Positions 48,501-60,300 of a stretch of DNA of 64,000 bases are shown here, piece after piece (positions within the stretch are counted from its first letter, which is position 1; every line of letters begins with the position of its first letter). The notes under the pieces were generated by a model. That model searched no databases. It saw only the letters and a program-made list of their open reading frames with translations, and was not told the DNA's origin. This stretch comes from Symbiodinium natans (Eukaryota; Sar; Dinophyceae; Suessiales; Symbiodiniaceae). The DNA lies in contig CAJNDS010002102.1 of the NCBI GenBank assembly GCA_905221605.1, positions 477,147 to 541,146 of the forward strand, in the 5' to 3' direction. The position numbers were made by a program, and so were the translations under genes.

Positions 48501-51500
48501 CCCTAAACCCTAAGCCCTAAACCCTAAACCCTAAACCCTAAACCCTGATGCGCCACGGACTCCTACCATCCTCGTCCAGCCGAGCTGGAAGTCGCTACTT
48601 TGAATTGATGGCAGCAACGGCTGCTCGCGGCCTTGACTGCCAAGCTACAGTTTCCTTAGCAATGATTTAGTTTAAATATTTTGAATAATTGATTTCGGCC
48701 TGAAGTTAAGTATTTAAATTATTTAAATCCACTGGCCTCCTTAAACAGTTTAAAATATGTTAAGCAGTTCAAATAATTTAATTCGGCCTGAATTATATAA
48801 ATTGTATATAAATCATTGAAACTATTTAAGCTATTTAAACTGTGTAAATGAGTTTTAAATCTTGTTCAATAAAACCCAAGAGGAGTTAAACAATAGTATT
48901 CTAAAGGTGTTGGAAAACCGCCTCGCGTTTCTTTTTTTAGAGTCAAGCGCGGCTTCAGTCCATGCAGAAAGGGGGGTGGTTTTGGGGGGAGGTTTAGGCT
49001 TTTTAGGTTCGGCCCGGGTTTAGGGAGCTTTCAGCGGCAGGGTTTAGACATTTAGGGTTTAGGGTTTAGGGAGTCTGCCTAAACCCTAAGACCGTAAACC
49101 CGAAAACCCCAAATTTACCCTAAATCGCTCCTGAACACCCGAAACTTGAAAAACCCTGAGCCCTAAACCCCAAACTCCCCCGCCACTCAACCTCGGAAGG
49201 CTCCTTCCCTTAAAAAGCCCCCGAGGACCGGTATCCCGAGAATTTCGACCTGCCCCAGACCGTCGCGGGCTCAGGTTCTAGGGGGTCTGGGGTGTTGGGG
49301 GGTTAGGGGGTTAGAAGGTTAGGAGTTTAGGGTTTAGGGCAGGGGTTAGAAGGTTAGGGGTTTACGGTTTAGGGCAGGGTTTAGGGTTAAGGGTTTAGGG
49401 TTTAGGGTTTAGGGTTTAGGGTGATGCAGTGCTAGTGCCTGAACACTCGCCGGCAACCTCTTGCAACATCGCAACCGACCCAGCGTACTTGGGGTTGGTT
49501 CTTAGCCCTTAAACCCTTAAACACTTAAACCCTTGAACCCTTCAACTCTTAAACCCTTCAACCCGAAACCCTAAGCCCTAAACCCTTGTGAAAACCCTAA
49601 ACCCTAAACCCTTAAACCCCAAACCCCTGCGAAGGTCCAAATCATGGCGTCGTCGGGGCTCCCTTGGGGCCAGGCGCGCATGCTGGTGGACGCATTAGGG
49701 CTTAAGGGTTCAAGGGTTTAAGGGTTTAAGGGTTTAAGGCTTCAAGGGTTCAAGGGGGGGTTTAGGGTTTAGGGTTTAGGGTTTAGGGTTTAGGGTTTAG
49801 GGTAAGAAATGCCCCACATTGCCAGCTGGAGGCTGCAGCGCAGCTCCTCCGCGCGGGCATCGCCGCTCCGCGGCAGGAGCCGCCTAAGCCCTAAACCCTA
49901 AACCCTAAACCCTAAACCCTAAACCCTAAACCCTAAACTGTAAACCCTAAACTGTAAACCCTAAACTGTAAACCCTAAACTGTAAACCCTAAACTGTAAA
50001 CCCTAAACTGTAAACCCTAAACTGTAAACCCTAAACTGTAAACCCTAAACTGTAAACCCTAAACTGTAAACCCTAAACCCTAAACCCTAAACCCTAAACC
50101 CTAAACCCTAAACCCAAACCCCGTGCAGCAAGTCGTGTCTACCAGCCTTCGCTCAGCCAGCTGTTGCTGTCTGGCAGTGGCTTCCATATCTTGTGTATTC
50201 GTTTTAGGGTTTAGGTTGTGTTACAGACCGTTGTAGTTCCCCCTTCCTTGTTTTGGCAGTTCTAGTGGCCCCTGGCCAAAGGCTCAATGCTTGCGTTGCC
50301 TGTCGGATGTGAACGTGCGCAAACCTGCTAGGGATGACTGCGCACTCTTAACTCCGAAGGCCTCAACCCTGAAACCCCAAAGCCAAAAACCGCAAGCCCT
50401 AAACCCCGAAACCCTAAACCCTAAACCCTAAACCCTAAACCCTCAACCCTAAACCCCGAAACCCGAAAAGTGGAGGATGGCCACGATGTGGGTGACCATC
50501 CCCCGATCACCCCGGTGCCTTGGCCACATGGGGTTTAGGGTTTAGGGTTTCGGGTTTAGGGTTTAAGGGTTTAGGGTTTAGGGTTTCGGGTTTAGGGTTT
50601 AGGGTTTCGGGTTTAGGGTTTAGGGTGTTGGGTTGAAGAGCTGAGGCGCAAGGCTTGAGGTCTGAGGGTTTGCGGTACTTATATCACCACCCGCGAACCT
50701 TAAGTAGGGTGGAGCCGTAGGCTCGGGCAGCTAAGAGTCTGCAACCCTAAGCCCTAAGCCCTAAACCCTAAACCCTAAGCCCTAAACCCTAAACCCTAAA
50801 CCCTAAACCCTAAACATACATTAGCTTAAGCCATCCAAACCTTCTCAGCCTTCAGAGGCCCCAAAAGTACCTTGAGCCCTAAACCCGGAGCCGATTCCCA
50901 AAGAATTCGCAAGCGCGCCGTTCACACGAGAGGACCTGTGGGCAGTGACTTTTAGGGTTTAGGGTTTGGGGTTTAGGGTTTAGGGTTTAGGGTTTAGGGT
51001 TTAGGGTTTAGGGTTTAGGGTTTGGTCCTCAGGGCCCGAGGATGGGTGTCGGAGGATGCCTTGCTCACAACTTCGCCGACTTACTATTTGGGGCCTGAAC
51101 CCTAAACCCTAAACCCTAAACCCTAAACCCCAAACCCCAAACCCTAAACCCTAAACCCTAAACCCTAAACCCTAAACCCTAGGTCAAGGCCGCGACGCAG
51201 GGGCAATGCGGGGGCGAAGCTGGTTGGGCCGCGCGGAAGCACAAGGGAGAGTCGCCGAGCTTCGAGTTTAAGCGCTTTGTTTGCATAGGGTTTAGGGTTT
51301 AGGGTTTAGGGTTTAATGAGGGTTAGGGTTTAGGGTTTAGGGTTTAGGGTTTAGAGTCCAGGGTTTAGGGTTTAGGGTTTAGAGTCTAGGGTTCAGGGTT
51401 TAGGGTTGAGGGTTTTACTCTATGTACATACACATTTTGGTCTGTGGTGTGGCTGTGGGTTGGGTTTAGGATTTGGGGCTTAGGGTTCCGGGCTTAGCTT

Positions 51501-54318
51501 TTTCGGGCTTAGGGTTGTAGGTTTAGGGATGTTAGGGTGTTAGGATTTACTCTAGAATCTAGACCCTAGACCCTAAAGCCTAAACCCTAAACCCTAAACC
51601 CTAAACCCTAAACGCAAAACGCTTTAGGGTTTTAGGGGCCAGGTTCTAAGTCCTCCCCCCGGGCCCCCCTGTTGTGTGGCTGTGGGCCAGTTTAGGGCCC
51701 TGCTGGCTTAGGGCCCTGCCGGTTTAGGGTTTAGGGTTTAGGCTGAGGGTTTCTGGGCTTGGGGTTCAGGGCATGTAGGGTCTTGAGGTTTAGGTTTTTT
51801 AGGGGTTTGGGGCTTATGTACCTGTTGAGGGCTTACACATATGTGTGTGTACATAGACACATGTATATACTCGTGGGTATGTATGTGTATATGAGTATGC
51901 GTATATGCGTATATATGTATGTGTGCATCTGTTCATGTGTGCGCGTGTTTGCGTGTATGTGTGTATGTCTGTATATGCGTGCCATCTGAATATCTCTTCC
52001 CTCAACTATCAGTTTTTATTAACCTCGGCCCTTGAAAGCCCTAGACCCTAAACGCTAAACCCTAAACCCTAAACCCTAAACCCTAAACCCTAAACCCTAA
52101 ACCCTAAACCCTAAACCCTAAACCCTGAGCCCTAAGCCCTAAACCCTAAACCCTAAACCCTAAACCCTAAACCCTAAACCTCTCCTACTTCTACATATTT
52201 AAATGTTAAACCCCTTCGTCGGCAAGGCACAAGACCTTCGTCGGCAAGGCACAAGACCTTCGTCGGCAAGGCACAAGACCTTCGTCGGCAAGGCACAAGA
52301 CCTTCGTCGGCAAGGCACATCCTCGAGTTTTGTGTCTAGGGCTCAGGGTTTTCACTGGTTTTGTGCCTTTGCCGACGAAGGTCTTGTGCCTTGCCGACGA
52401 AGGTCATTAACATTTAGGCTTAAATGTTAAACCCCTTCGTCGGCAAGGCACAAGACCTTCGTCGGCAAGGCACAAGACCTTCGTCGACCAGGCACAAGAC
52501 CTTCGTCGGCAAGGCACAAGACCTTCGTCGGCAAAGGCACAAGTCTTATGTCTAGGGTTTAGATTTTCACAGTTTTCGCGTTTTATGTCTAGGGTTGAGG
52601 ATTTTCACAGTCTTGTTTAAGTCTTATTTATGTCTCCGGGTAGAAGTTCAAGGGAGGGTTGGGGAAGAATCATGTTCACAGTTTTTTTCGGCAAGTTTTA
52701 TGTCTAGGGTTTAGGGTTTTCACAGTTTTTTCGAGGCTCAAATATGGGAGTGCGAACTCGGTGACATGATTTTTCGAGTGTTATGTCTAGGGTTTAGGAT
52801 TTTCACAGTTTTTTTCGAGTTTTATGTCTAGGGTTTAGGACTTTCACAGTTTTTTTGGAGTTTTATGTCTAGGGTTTAGGATTTTCACAGTTTTTTCGAG
52901 TTTTATGTCTAGGGTTTAGGATTTTCACGGCTTTTTTCGAGTTTTTATGTCTAGGGTTTAGGATTTTCACAGTTTGTTTTTTCGAGTTTTATGTCTAGGG
53001 TTCAGGACTTTCACTTTTTTTCGAGTTTTATGTGTGGGGTTTAGGATTTTCACGGTTTGTTTCGAGTTTTATGTCTAGGGTTTAGGGTTTTCACAGTTTC
53101 TTTTTCGAGTTTCGGGGTTTCTGGGCTGCGTGGGAAATCAGTACTGAGGAGTCCCACGCATCGAGGCTCAAATATGGAGTGCGAACTCGGTGACATGATC
53201 TTCGCAGTTTTTTTCGAGTTTTATGTCTAGGGTTTAGGATTTTCACAGTTTTTTCAATTTTTATGTCTAGGGTTTAGGATTTTCACAGTCTTTTTCGAGT
53301 TTTATGTCTAGGGTTTAGGATTTCAGGGTTTTTTCGAGTTTTATGCGAGGCTCAAATATGGGAGTGCGAACTCGGTGACATGTTTTTTCGAGTTTTATGT
53401 CTAGGGTTTAGGATTTTCACAGTTTTTTTTCGAGTTTTAAGTCTAGGGTTTAGGATTTTCACAGCTTTTTCAAGTTTTATGTCTAGGGTTTAGGATTTTC
53501 ACAGTTTTGAGTGATTGGGACCGGGGCCGCTTAGAGAAGAAGGAGGTTGGATATTTTCCTACTGGTGTGGGACCCAATGGGCGGGTGGGTATTCCCCTGT
53601 GGCCTTGAAAGCTGCTCAACTAGTGAATGCTTGGACCAGAGATGCTGAACCCTAAACCCTAAACCCTAAACCCTAAACCCTAAACCCTAAACCCTAAACC
53701 CTAAACCGTAAACCCTAAACCCTAAACCCTCAACCTTAAACCCTAAACCCTAAACCCTAAACCCCCCACAAACCCCTGAACCGCCCCCAAACCCCTTATG
53801 CCACAAAATGCCAAACCCACCCTTTGAAGGGTGTAGGGCTTGGTTTGTAGGGTTTATGGGGTTTATAGGGTTTATAGGGTTTATAGGGTTTATAGTTTAT
53901 AGGGTTTTCTTAGGAAAGCCCCTTGTATCCCAAACCCCTCAACCCAGAAGGCGCTCTACGAACTGGTCTGTCGTCACTTTCTGGCATCCGTCTCCCCGGA
54001 CGCCGCACTACAAGAGGCCACTTTGTCCTTCTAATTTAGGGTTTAGGGGTTTAGAGTTTAGGGTTTCGGGGTTCGGGGTTTCGAAAGGGACAGCAAGTCC
54101 TTATTTCGTCGCTTGGGCATGCAAATTCGATTCGACTTATTTCGTCTTCGGAATGCGCCTGGGAGCTCTTGAGAATGGGGCCTTGCATCGGCCACGCCAT
54201 TTTTTTCTTTGTCCACCCGCGCCCATCAAGGGTGCCTCCCGCCCTTAACCAGCTCCTCCTTCTAGGGCTTCGTTTCCTAAACTCGTTTTTGGGAAGCTAT
54301 CTTGTCCTGTTTTCTTTT

Positions 54319-54365
<47 letters not shown>

Positions 54366-57300
54366 CCTTTTCTTCCCACTCTCTTTCGTCTGCTTCTTCG
54401 TTCATTTTGTAATTTGTAGACACAGCTAGTCCAGTATAAGTTTTAGCGTACGTCTCTGGAAGCATCTCGGCATGGTTGGGCAGCAAGATCTACTTGCCAA
54501 CAAGCAAAGCAATCTGACATTGAGCTTTGAAATGAACAGAATGAAGCCCCCATGGGGGGGTGCCCCTTGTGGCCCTTACGCCCTCGGACCTTTGAGGGTC
54601 TAGTTTGCGAATTTTTTTTGGAAAACTTTCTTGTGCTATGATCTTCATGGGAATCGTCACGGGGGTTGTCGTTTTCTGTTTTAGGACCACGAAGACCCTC
54701 CATTTCAGAGGCTTCGACAATCGCACGCGGTGTAAACCTACACCCCGGTTCCCAAGTCTCGGGCCCCAGCTCTCTTGTTCTGTGGGGATGAGAGTGGGGT
54801 GAATGGTAAGGGGCCGCGCTGACATATTCATTAGACCAAAAATCGCGAAACCGACCCATGTTTGCACCAACACGTTTATGCGCGCCAAAGGAGCTCCCAA
54901 GACAACATTCCCTGAAGCTGAGGCCAGATTCAGGTTCCAAGAGCTGCCAACACTGCGTCGTTGTTTTTACATGCTACATGCTGCAGGAACCACCTCATGC
55001 TTTCGCGATCGTGAAGGCTGAGTCCGAGGCAACGCAGTGGCGGGTACAGCAGGCAGCGCTCCCAAGAAAATCACTGCGGTCGTTTTTCTCCCTCTCGAGA
55101 CAGACGCGTGCGCGAAAACATGTTACCCCAAAGCAGCAGCATGCTGCGCCAAGGTCAGCGACTGCTGAAGCACAAACATTCATTGCAGCTTGCGAGGTTT
55201 GGTGAAAGGGTGCACCTCGGAGACAACCAAGGCTAAGCTGGAGGACGCGCTCCAGACATGGTGTATGTTCTATCGCACGCGCAAGGCCGTGATCGCCAAG
55301 ATGCTTTCGGGGGTTCTCGCCTTTTCCAGCATAGTCTACCTTGGTAGTGTCCAGTTGCTCGAGGCTGTGACTGTGCGCAATGCCCTCTGCAATTGGGCGC
55401 ACAAGATCCCATGTACAGCGTCGAATGTTGCCACGCTGAGCTCTTGGCAGTTCTCCCCACAAGACCTCAGCCTCATGAAGAAATTCTGATTGGAGTCGTT
55501 GCGCCAGAGACACGAGGACAGCGCAGGTTGGCGTCGCAAGGTCCTTCAAGGTCCGACAGCTCGGAGAAAGCGCGCGAGAAAGCCAAGACGGAAGCAAAGC
55601 AGCATGCCAAGAAGGAGCGAATGGCAGCGGCGCGCGAGAAGAAAGAGCGCGAGCGAGATGATGCTGCTGGGGCGGAACTTTTTCGGGAGGACGCCTCGGC
55701 CGTTGAAGACCTACTATTGCTAACCAGTGCTCGTTGTTAGCTTTACTCTTTGCGGTCTCGTGTTCAAAGGTAGACGTGGCAGACGGCAAGACACATAGAA
55801 GCCTGAAGTCGCGCATGCATCACCGTGTGATGTTGTTCTACTATGTAATTATTATTGGGAGACCTATGATGTTGCGCATTTTTTATCAGCTGCCGCTTCC
55901 ACTCGTGATTCGCTGCGGAGCGGGCCTCGTCCCCGCAATGACCTACCTGCCCGGAAACAGTTTGAGCTTGCAAGAGCTTCAGCTTCGTGGCATCGCGGCC
56001 TGTTACGGTTCTTGGTCAGTCAGAATCACATGTCTTCGTCGAGCAGATGTTGCCTGTGTCAGCTTGAGTTTACTTGGCCTGGCTTCTTCTTGTGATCCAC
56101 CATGAGCCCGCAAGTCCTGAACCCAACAAGTCCCCAAAAGGGCCTAACCTAAATGGACATCACCTGACCTATCCGAACCTAAGATGAAGTAACCTAACCT
56201 AAGCCAACGTAACCGCGCCCAACACAACAGACACCCCGCCCAGCCGCAAACGCCCCCAAGCAAACACGAAACCCCCGCACGCGCTGGCCTGTAAATGTAT
56301 ACTACAGCCCGACAACATCTAACAGGGGTATCTGATAACTGCTGAGGTTCGCCCATGCCATCCGCAATCCCAGCCTGATGAAGCACTGCGCTGTCCTATC
56401 CTAACCTAGGCTTTCATGACCTGGCCTGAGCCAACGGAACTCCAGTCCGAGCACTGAACGTGTAGCAGTCCTTTACATCCTTGCATTGAATGCCACGCTC
56501 AGATAGACGTCGAGTTCGGCGAGAAGCCCTTGAGCGTGGAGGTCGGCAAGACGTTGCCTTGTCAGGACTTCCAGGCTGCCCGACTCGGTGTCAAGCGCGG
56601 TTGGAGGGTGACCCACGGCGGTCCTGGAAGCAGTGGTGGCAGCGGTCAGCGAGCATATATGGATCTCTTCTGGTCGCGCGCAAGAAGATTCAGAGCTTGT
56701 TTTTTTGTACTTCAGGTCAACAAGATCCAGCGCTTTCTGCTCGCCGGGTTTGGACTTCGTCGGACATTGCAGCTCCTGTGGCGGCTCGTCAGCGCTGTGG
56801 AGCCTACACTGCTTTGACACCGATGTAAATCTAAGACAACGCCGAGGCAGGAGCTGGACAAGCTTCCGGACATGAAGGACCGACGCCGAGCTTGCAGAAC
56901 TTTCTGAGGCGATTTATATATGTATATATATATATACATATATGTGAAGAAGCTCACCCGCCTCGGTGGACCAACCGCGAAAAAGACATGGGCAAACTGT
57001 TTTTTGTTGCATTTTTTGCACATGTTCATGTTTGTTTGCGCTTTTGTTTTTTTAATGGTTCTTTTGTTGAGCTCTTTTTTTGGCTTGGCACTTGTTTTTG
57101 TGATTGTTGCATTCTGTTGCACTTTCTTTGTCCCTGTGGCACTTGTTGCACTTGTTTGTGCGTTTTTTTTTGCACTTTTTGTGTGTTTTTTTGCATTTTT
57201 CGCACTTGTTTGTCTTTTTGCTTTCTTTGCGCTTTCTTTGTGCTTTTTGTTGTTTGTCCTTTTTGCTCCCTTTTTTGGCACACTGTGTGCTTTTCTCTAC

Positions 57301-60300
57301 TTGTCCTGAGAAAATCACAAAATCCCAAAACACCAAACTCCAAAAACCCAAAAATCAAACAAACCCTGGAGAGTTTGGGTTTTTGGGTTTTGGATTTTGC
57401 GGGGTCTTTCGCAGACGAGATTAGTGAGAATGCATTCTTTGCAAACAAACACAAATTCACGCATGTCTGCCGAAAATTTTGCTTTTTGAAACTAAATGAG
57501 TTTTTTTTGCCACCCTGGGCGAAATCAAAAAACACGAAACAACCAAGACTCCAAACCTCGCCGCAGGATCTCCCAGAAAAGTCTGGACTTTGGAGTGTTG
57601 GGATTTCAGAACGGAGTTTCGGATGTTTTGGATTTATGGGTTGGTTGGAGAAGGGGCATGGCCGTGGCCAGTTCCAGATGTATAGCAGAAATGGCTCCTC
57701 ATTTTCCAGATTTTGGGCTCTAAACCCTTGTCGCTAAACCTCGTCGCTAAACCTCGTCGTTTAAGATTTAGCCCTCAACCCTCGTCGACAAACCCTCGTT
57801 GCTAAACCCTCGTCGCTAAACCCTCGTTGTTACACCCTTGTCGCTCAACCCTCGTCGTTTCGGATTAGTCGCTAAACCCCCTCGCTTAAGACTTAACCCT
57901 GTACCTTCGTCACTAAACCCTCGTTGCTAAACCCTCGTCACTAAACCTTGGTCGCGAAACCCTCGTCGTTTAGGATTTAGCCCTAAACCCTCTTCGCTAA
58001 AGCCTCGTCGTTTAGGATTTAACCCTAAACCTTCGTCGCTAAGCCCTCGTCGTTTAGGATTTAGGCCCTAAACCCTCGTCGGTAAACCTTCGTCGTGTAT
58101 GTATGTACAGGCAGTACTGCCTTCGACCCGATGCTTGACAGTGGCACGGCTGAGACGCTACAGTGCGATAGTGTCTGACCACATGGCAAGTGCTCTCTGT
58201 CTGTAGGATGCTTTCAGGAACCGACAAGGCAGCGTGTTCGGTGGGAGGGGGCGCGAAGCCCCGACCGTTGAGTTTAGGCTCTACTTAGGGTTTAGTTTAA
58301 GCTCGAAACCCTACACCCTATCTTCTCTCTTTTCCGGCTTTAGGGTTGTCGTTGAGCTTTGTTTGGATTGATGCTCGCGCTATGTTGGGGGCTTGTTGGC
58401 TTTAGGGTTTTGGGTTTACTAGACCTAAGCCCAATTCGGGATGTTTGGCTTGTGTGCTTTTCGAATTGATGTGTTTTGGTTTTAGGTCTTCCGGATTCCG
58501 GGGTTTCAAGCAGGGTTTAGAGTTTAGAGTTTAGAGTTTAGAGTTTAGAGTTTAGGGTTCAGGGTTTAGGGTTTAGGGTTTAGGCGTTATCACCCACTCA
58601 TTTGCCAAGGTTTTGCGCGTCTCAGCCCCATGTGTCTCCAACCCGCCACAGGGATGGTCCCAAAATCCCAAGCCCTCGCAACCCTACTATCGAGCTTTGT
58701 GCAGGCTAGAGTTTTTCGGGTTTAGGGTTTAGGACCAGGCCCCCACCCTAAACCCTAAACCCTAGACCCTAGACCCTAAACCCTAAGCCCTAAACCCTGC
58801 GCCCTAAGCCCTAATCTCTAAACCCTAAACGCTAAACCCTAAACCCTAAGCCCTAAGCCCTAAACCCTAACCCTGAACGGCTGCTCTTAAATAGCCGTTT
58901 CGCCAGGCAGAGGTGGGCTTCACACTGGGCCCTGCGCGCTTCGTGGCCGCCAGCCGAAGGGTCCCACGGCTCAACCCTTAGAAGCCCCGACGCCTTACTA
59001 AGGGTTTAGGGTTTAGGATTGAGGATTTAGTAGTAGGTTTTAGGATTTTAGTAGTTTAGGAATTTCGGGTTTAGGGTTTTAAGGTTTACGGAACGAGGTC
59101 CTGTAGATTCAGAAATTATAGGGTTCTTAAGGGAGGGGGTTCAATCCTCCCTAAGCTTCCCTAATGTTCCCCAAGTACAAATTTTTTTGAACCCACGTGC
59201 CCCAAGAACCCCTACAAAGTCTGTTTCTCGCGGTCTTTGGGTGCTTTTCAGGCCTCTTGGGTTCGTAAACCCCCCCCCTCCCCTGAAGATTAAACCCCCC
59301 TACTAGGGTTAGGGTTTAGGGCTGAGGGTTTAGGGTTTAGGGATATAATATACCAATACTGTGAATATTGGCGGGTAATATTGGGGGAGGGTTCGTTGTG
59401 CTTCTCGGTGGTCTTCGGGCGTGAGCTGAGCTTGAACAGGGTTTGGGGTTGAGGGTCCTAAACCCCAAACACGAAGCTCCAAACCCTAAACCCTGAAACC
59501 TCAAACCCTAAACCCTAAACCCTAAACCCTAAACCCTAAACCCTAAACCCTAAACCCTAAACTCTAAACCCTAAACCCTAAACCCCAAACCCTAAACCCT
59601 AAACCCTAACCCCTAAACCCTAAACCTCCCAGACCCGAAAGACCAAACCCCAAAACCCCAAGCGCGCAGGTGCGAGACCCTGGTTGGACTAGCGTGGCTC
59701 AGGTGCGTCTTCAGGAGCGGGTTCAGCGGCTTTGGGGGTTTGGCGTTTAGGGTATAGGGTTTAGTGTCGAGGGTTGAGGCTTCAGGGGTTTAGGGTTTAG
59801 GGGGTGAGAGTTTTTCGGATTTGGGGGGGGAGTTTAGGGTTAGGGGGTTAGGGGTTCAGGGTTTTCGCATTTGGGAGGTTTAGGTTTAGGGGTTTAGGGT
59901 TTAGGGTTTAGGGTCTGTACTTATCACCATATTAGGGCACTCAAGGGGCTGAATAGTGGGTTATTAGTGCAGTTTGAAGTGGTTAATAAGTACCATGAAC
60001 CTCCAAGTAGGGCCCTGCGCACTTTCTAGGCTTACACCGTTCCGTGGGGAAGGGGCGGGGGGGGGGGGGGGGGGGGAACCCTAAACCCCAGACCCTAAGT
60101 TTGCAGAACTGTCGGTCGCTTTTGGGCCCTGGAATGTTCTTGGAGCACGTAAGATGGCTTCTTGTCTGAAGCCCTTTGGGCCTTGGGCGAGGGTGGAGGT
60201 GTGTGTTGTGCCGTGACTTGGGGACCGTTGCTTTCATCCGTTTGTTTGGGGCCTCTTGTGGCCGTGTAGTGCACGCTGCAATCTGCTTTCGACGAGAACT

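Larger units (their letters stand above)
54017..58912. other. TOP3B intron T20-T21 with inserted coding fragments
   Basis: Mostly non-telomeric DNA from 54.1 to 57.7 kb, unlike other introns. It carries a (CT)n run at 54318-54361, overlapping frames on both strands, a PDZ-like fragment, a T-rich TTGCACTTTTTG repeat at 57.0-57.3 kb and the CGTCGCTAAACCCT repeats. Confidence 0.5.

Noticed and set aside
51190-51290. Exon-like GESPSFEFKRFVC
   Set aside because: T19 and T20 join in phase to DLWKALYELVCRHFL; this piece would break it.
52213-52545. CRISPR-like array
   Set aside because: Units are adjacent with no unique spacers, and the genome is eukaryotic; it is a satellite.
54995-55816. 273-residue minus-strand frame
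   Set aside because: Overlaps a plus-strand frame with stronger coding look (charged tail); no motif in the minus frame. Left open rather than called.
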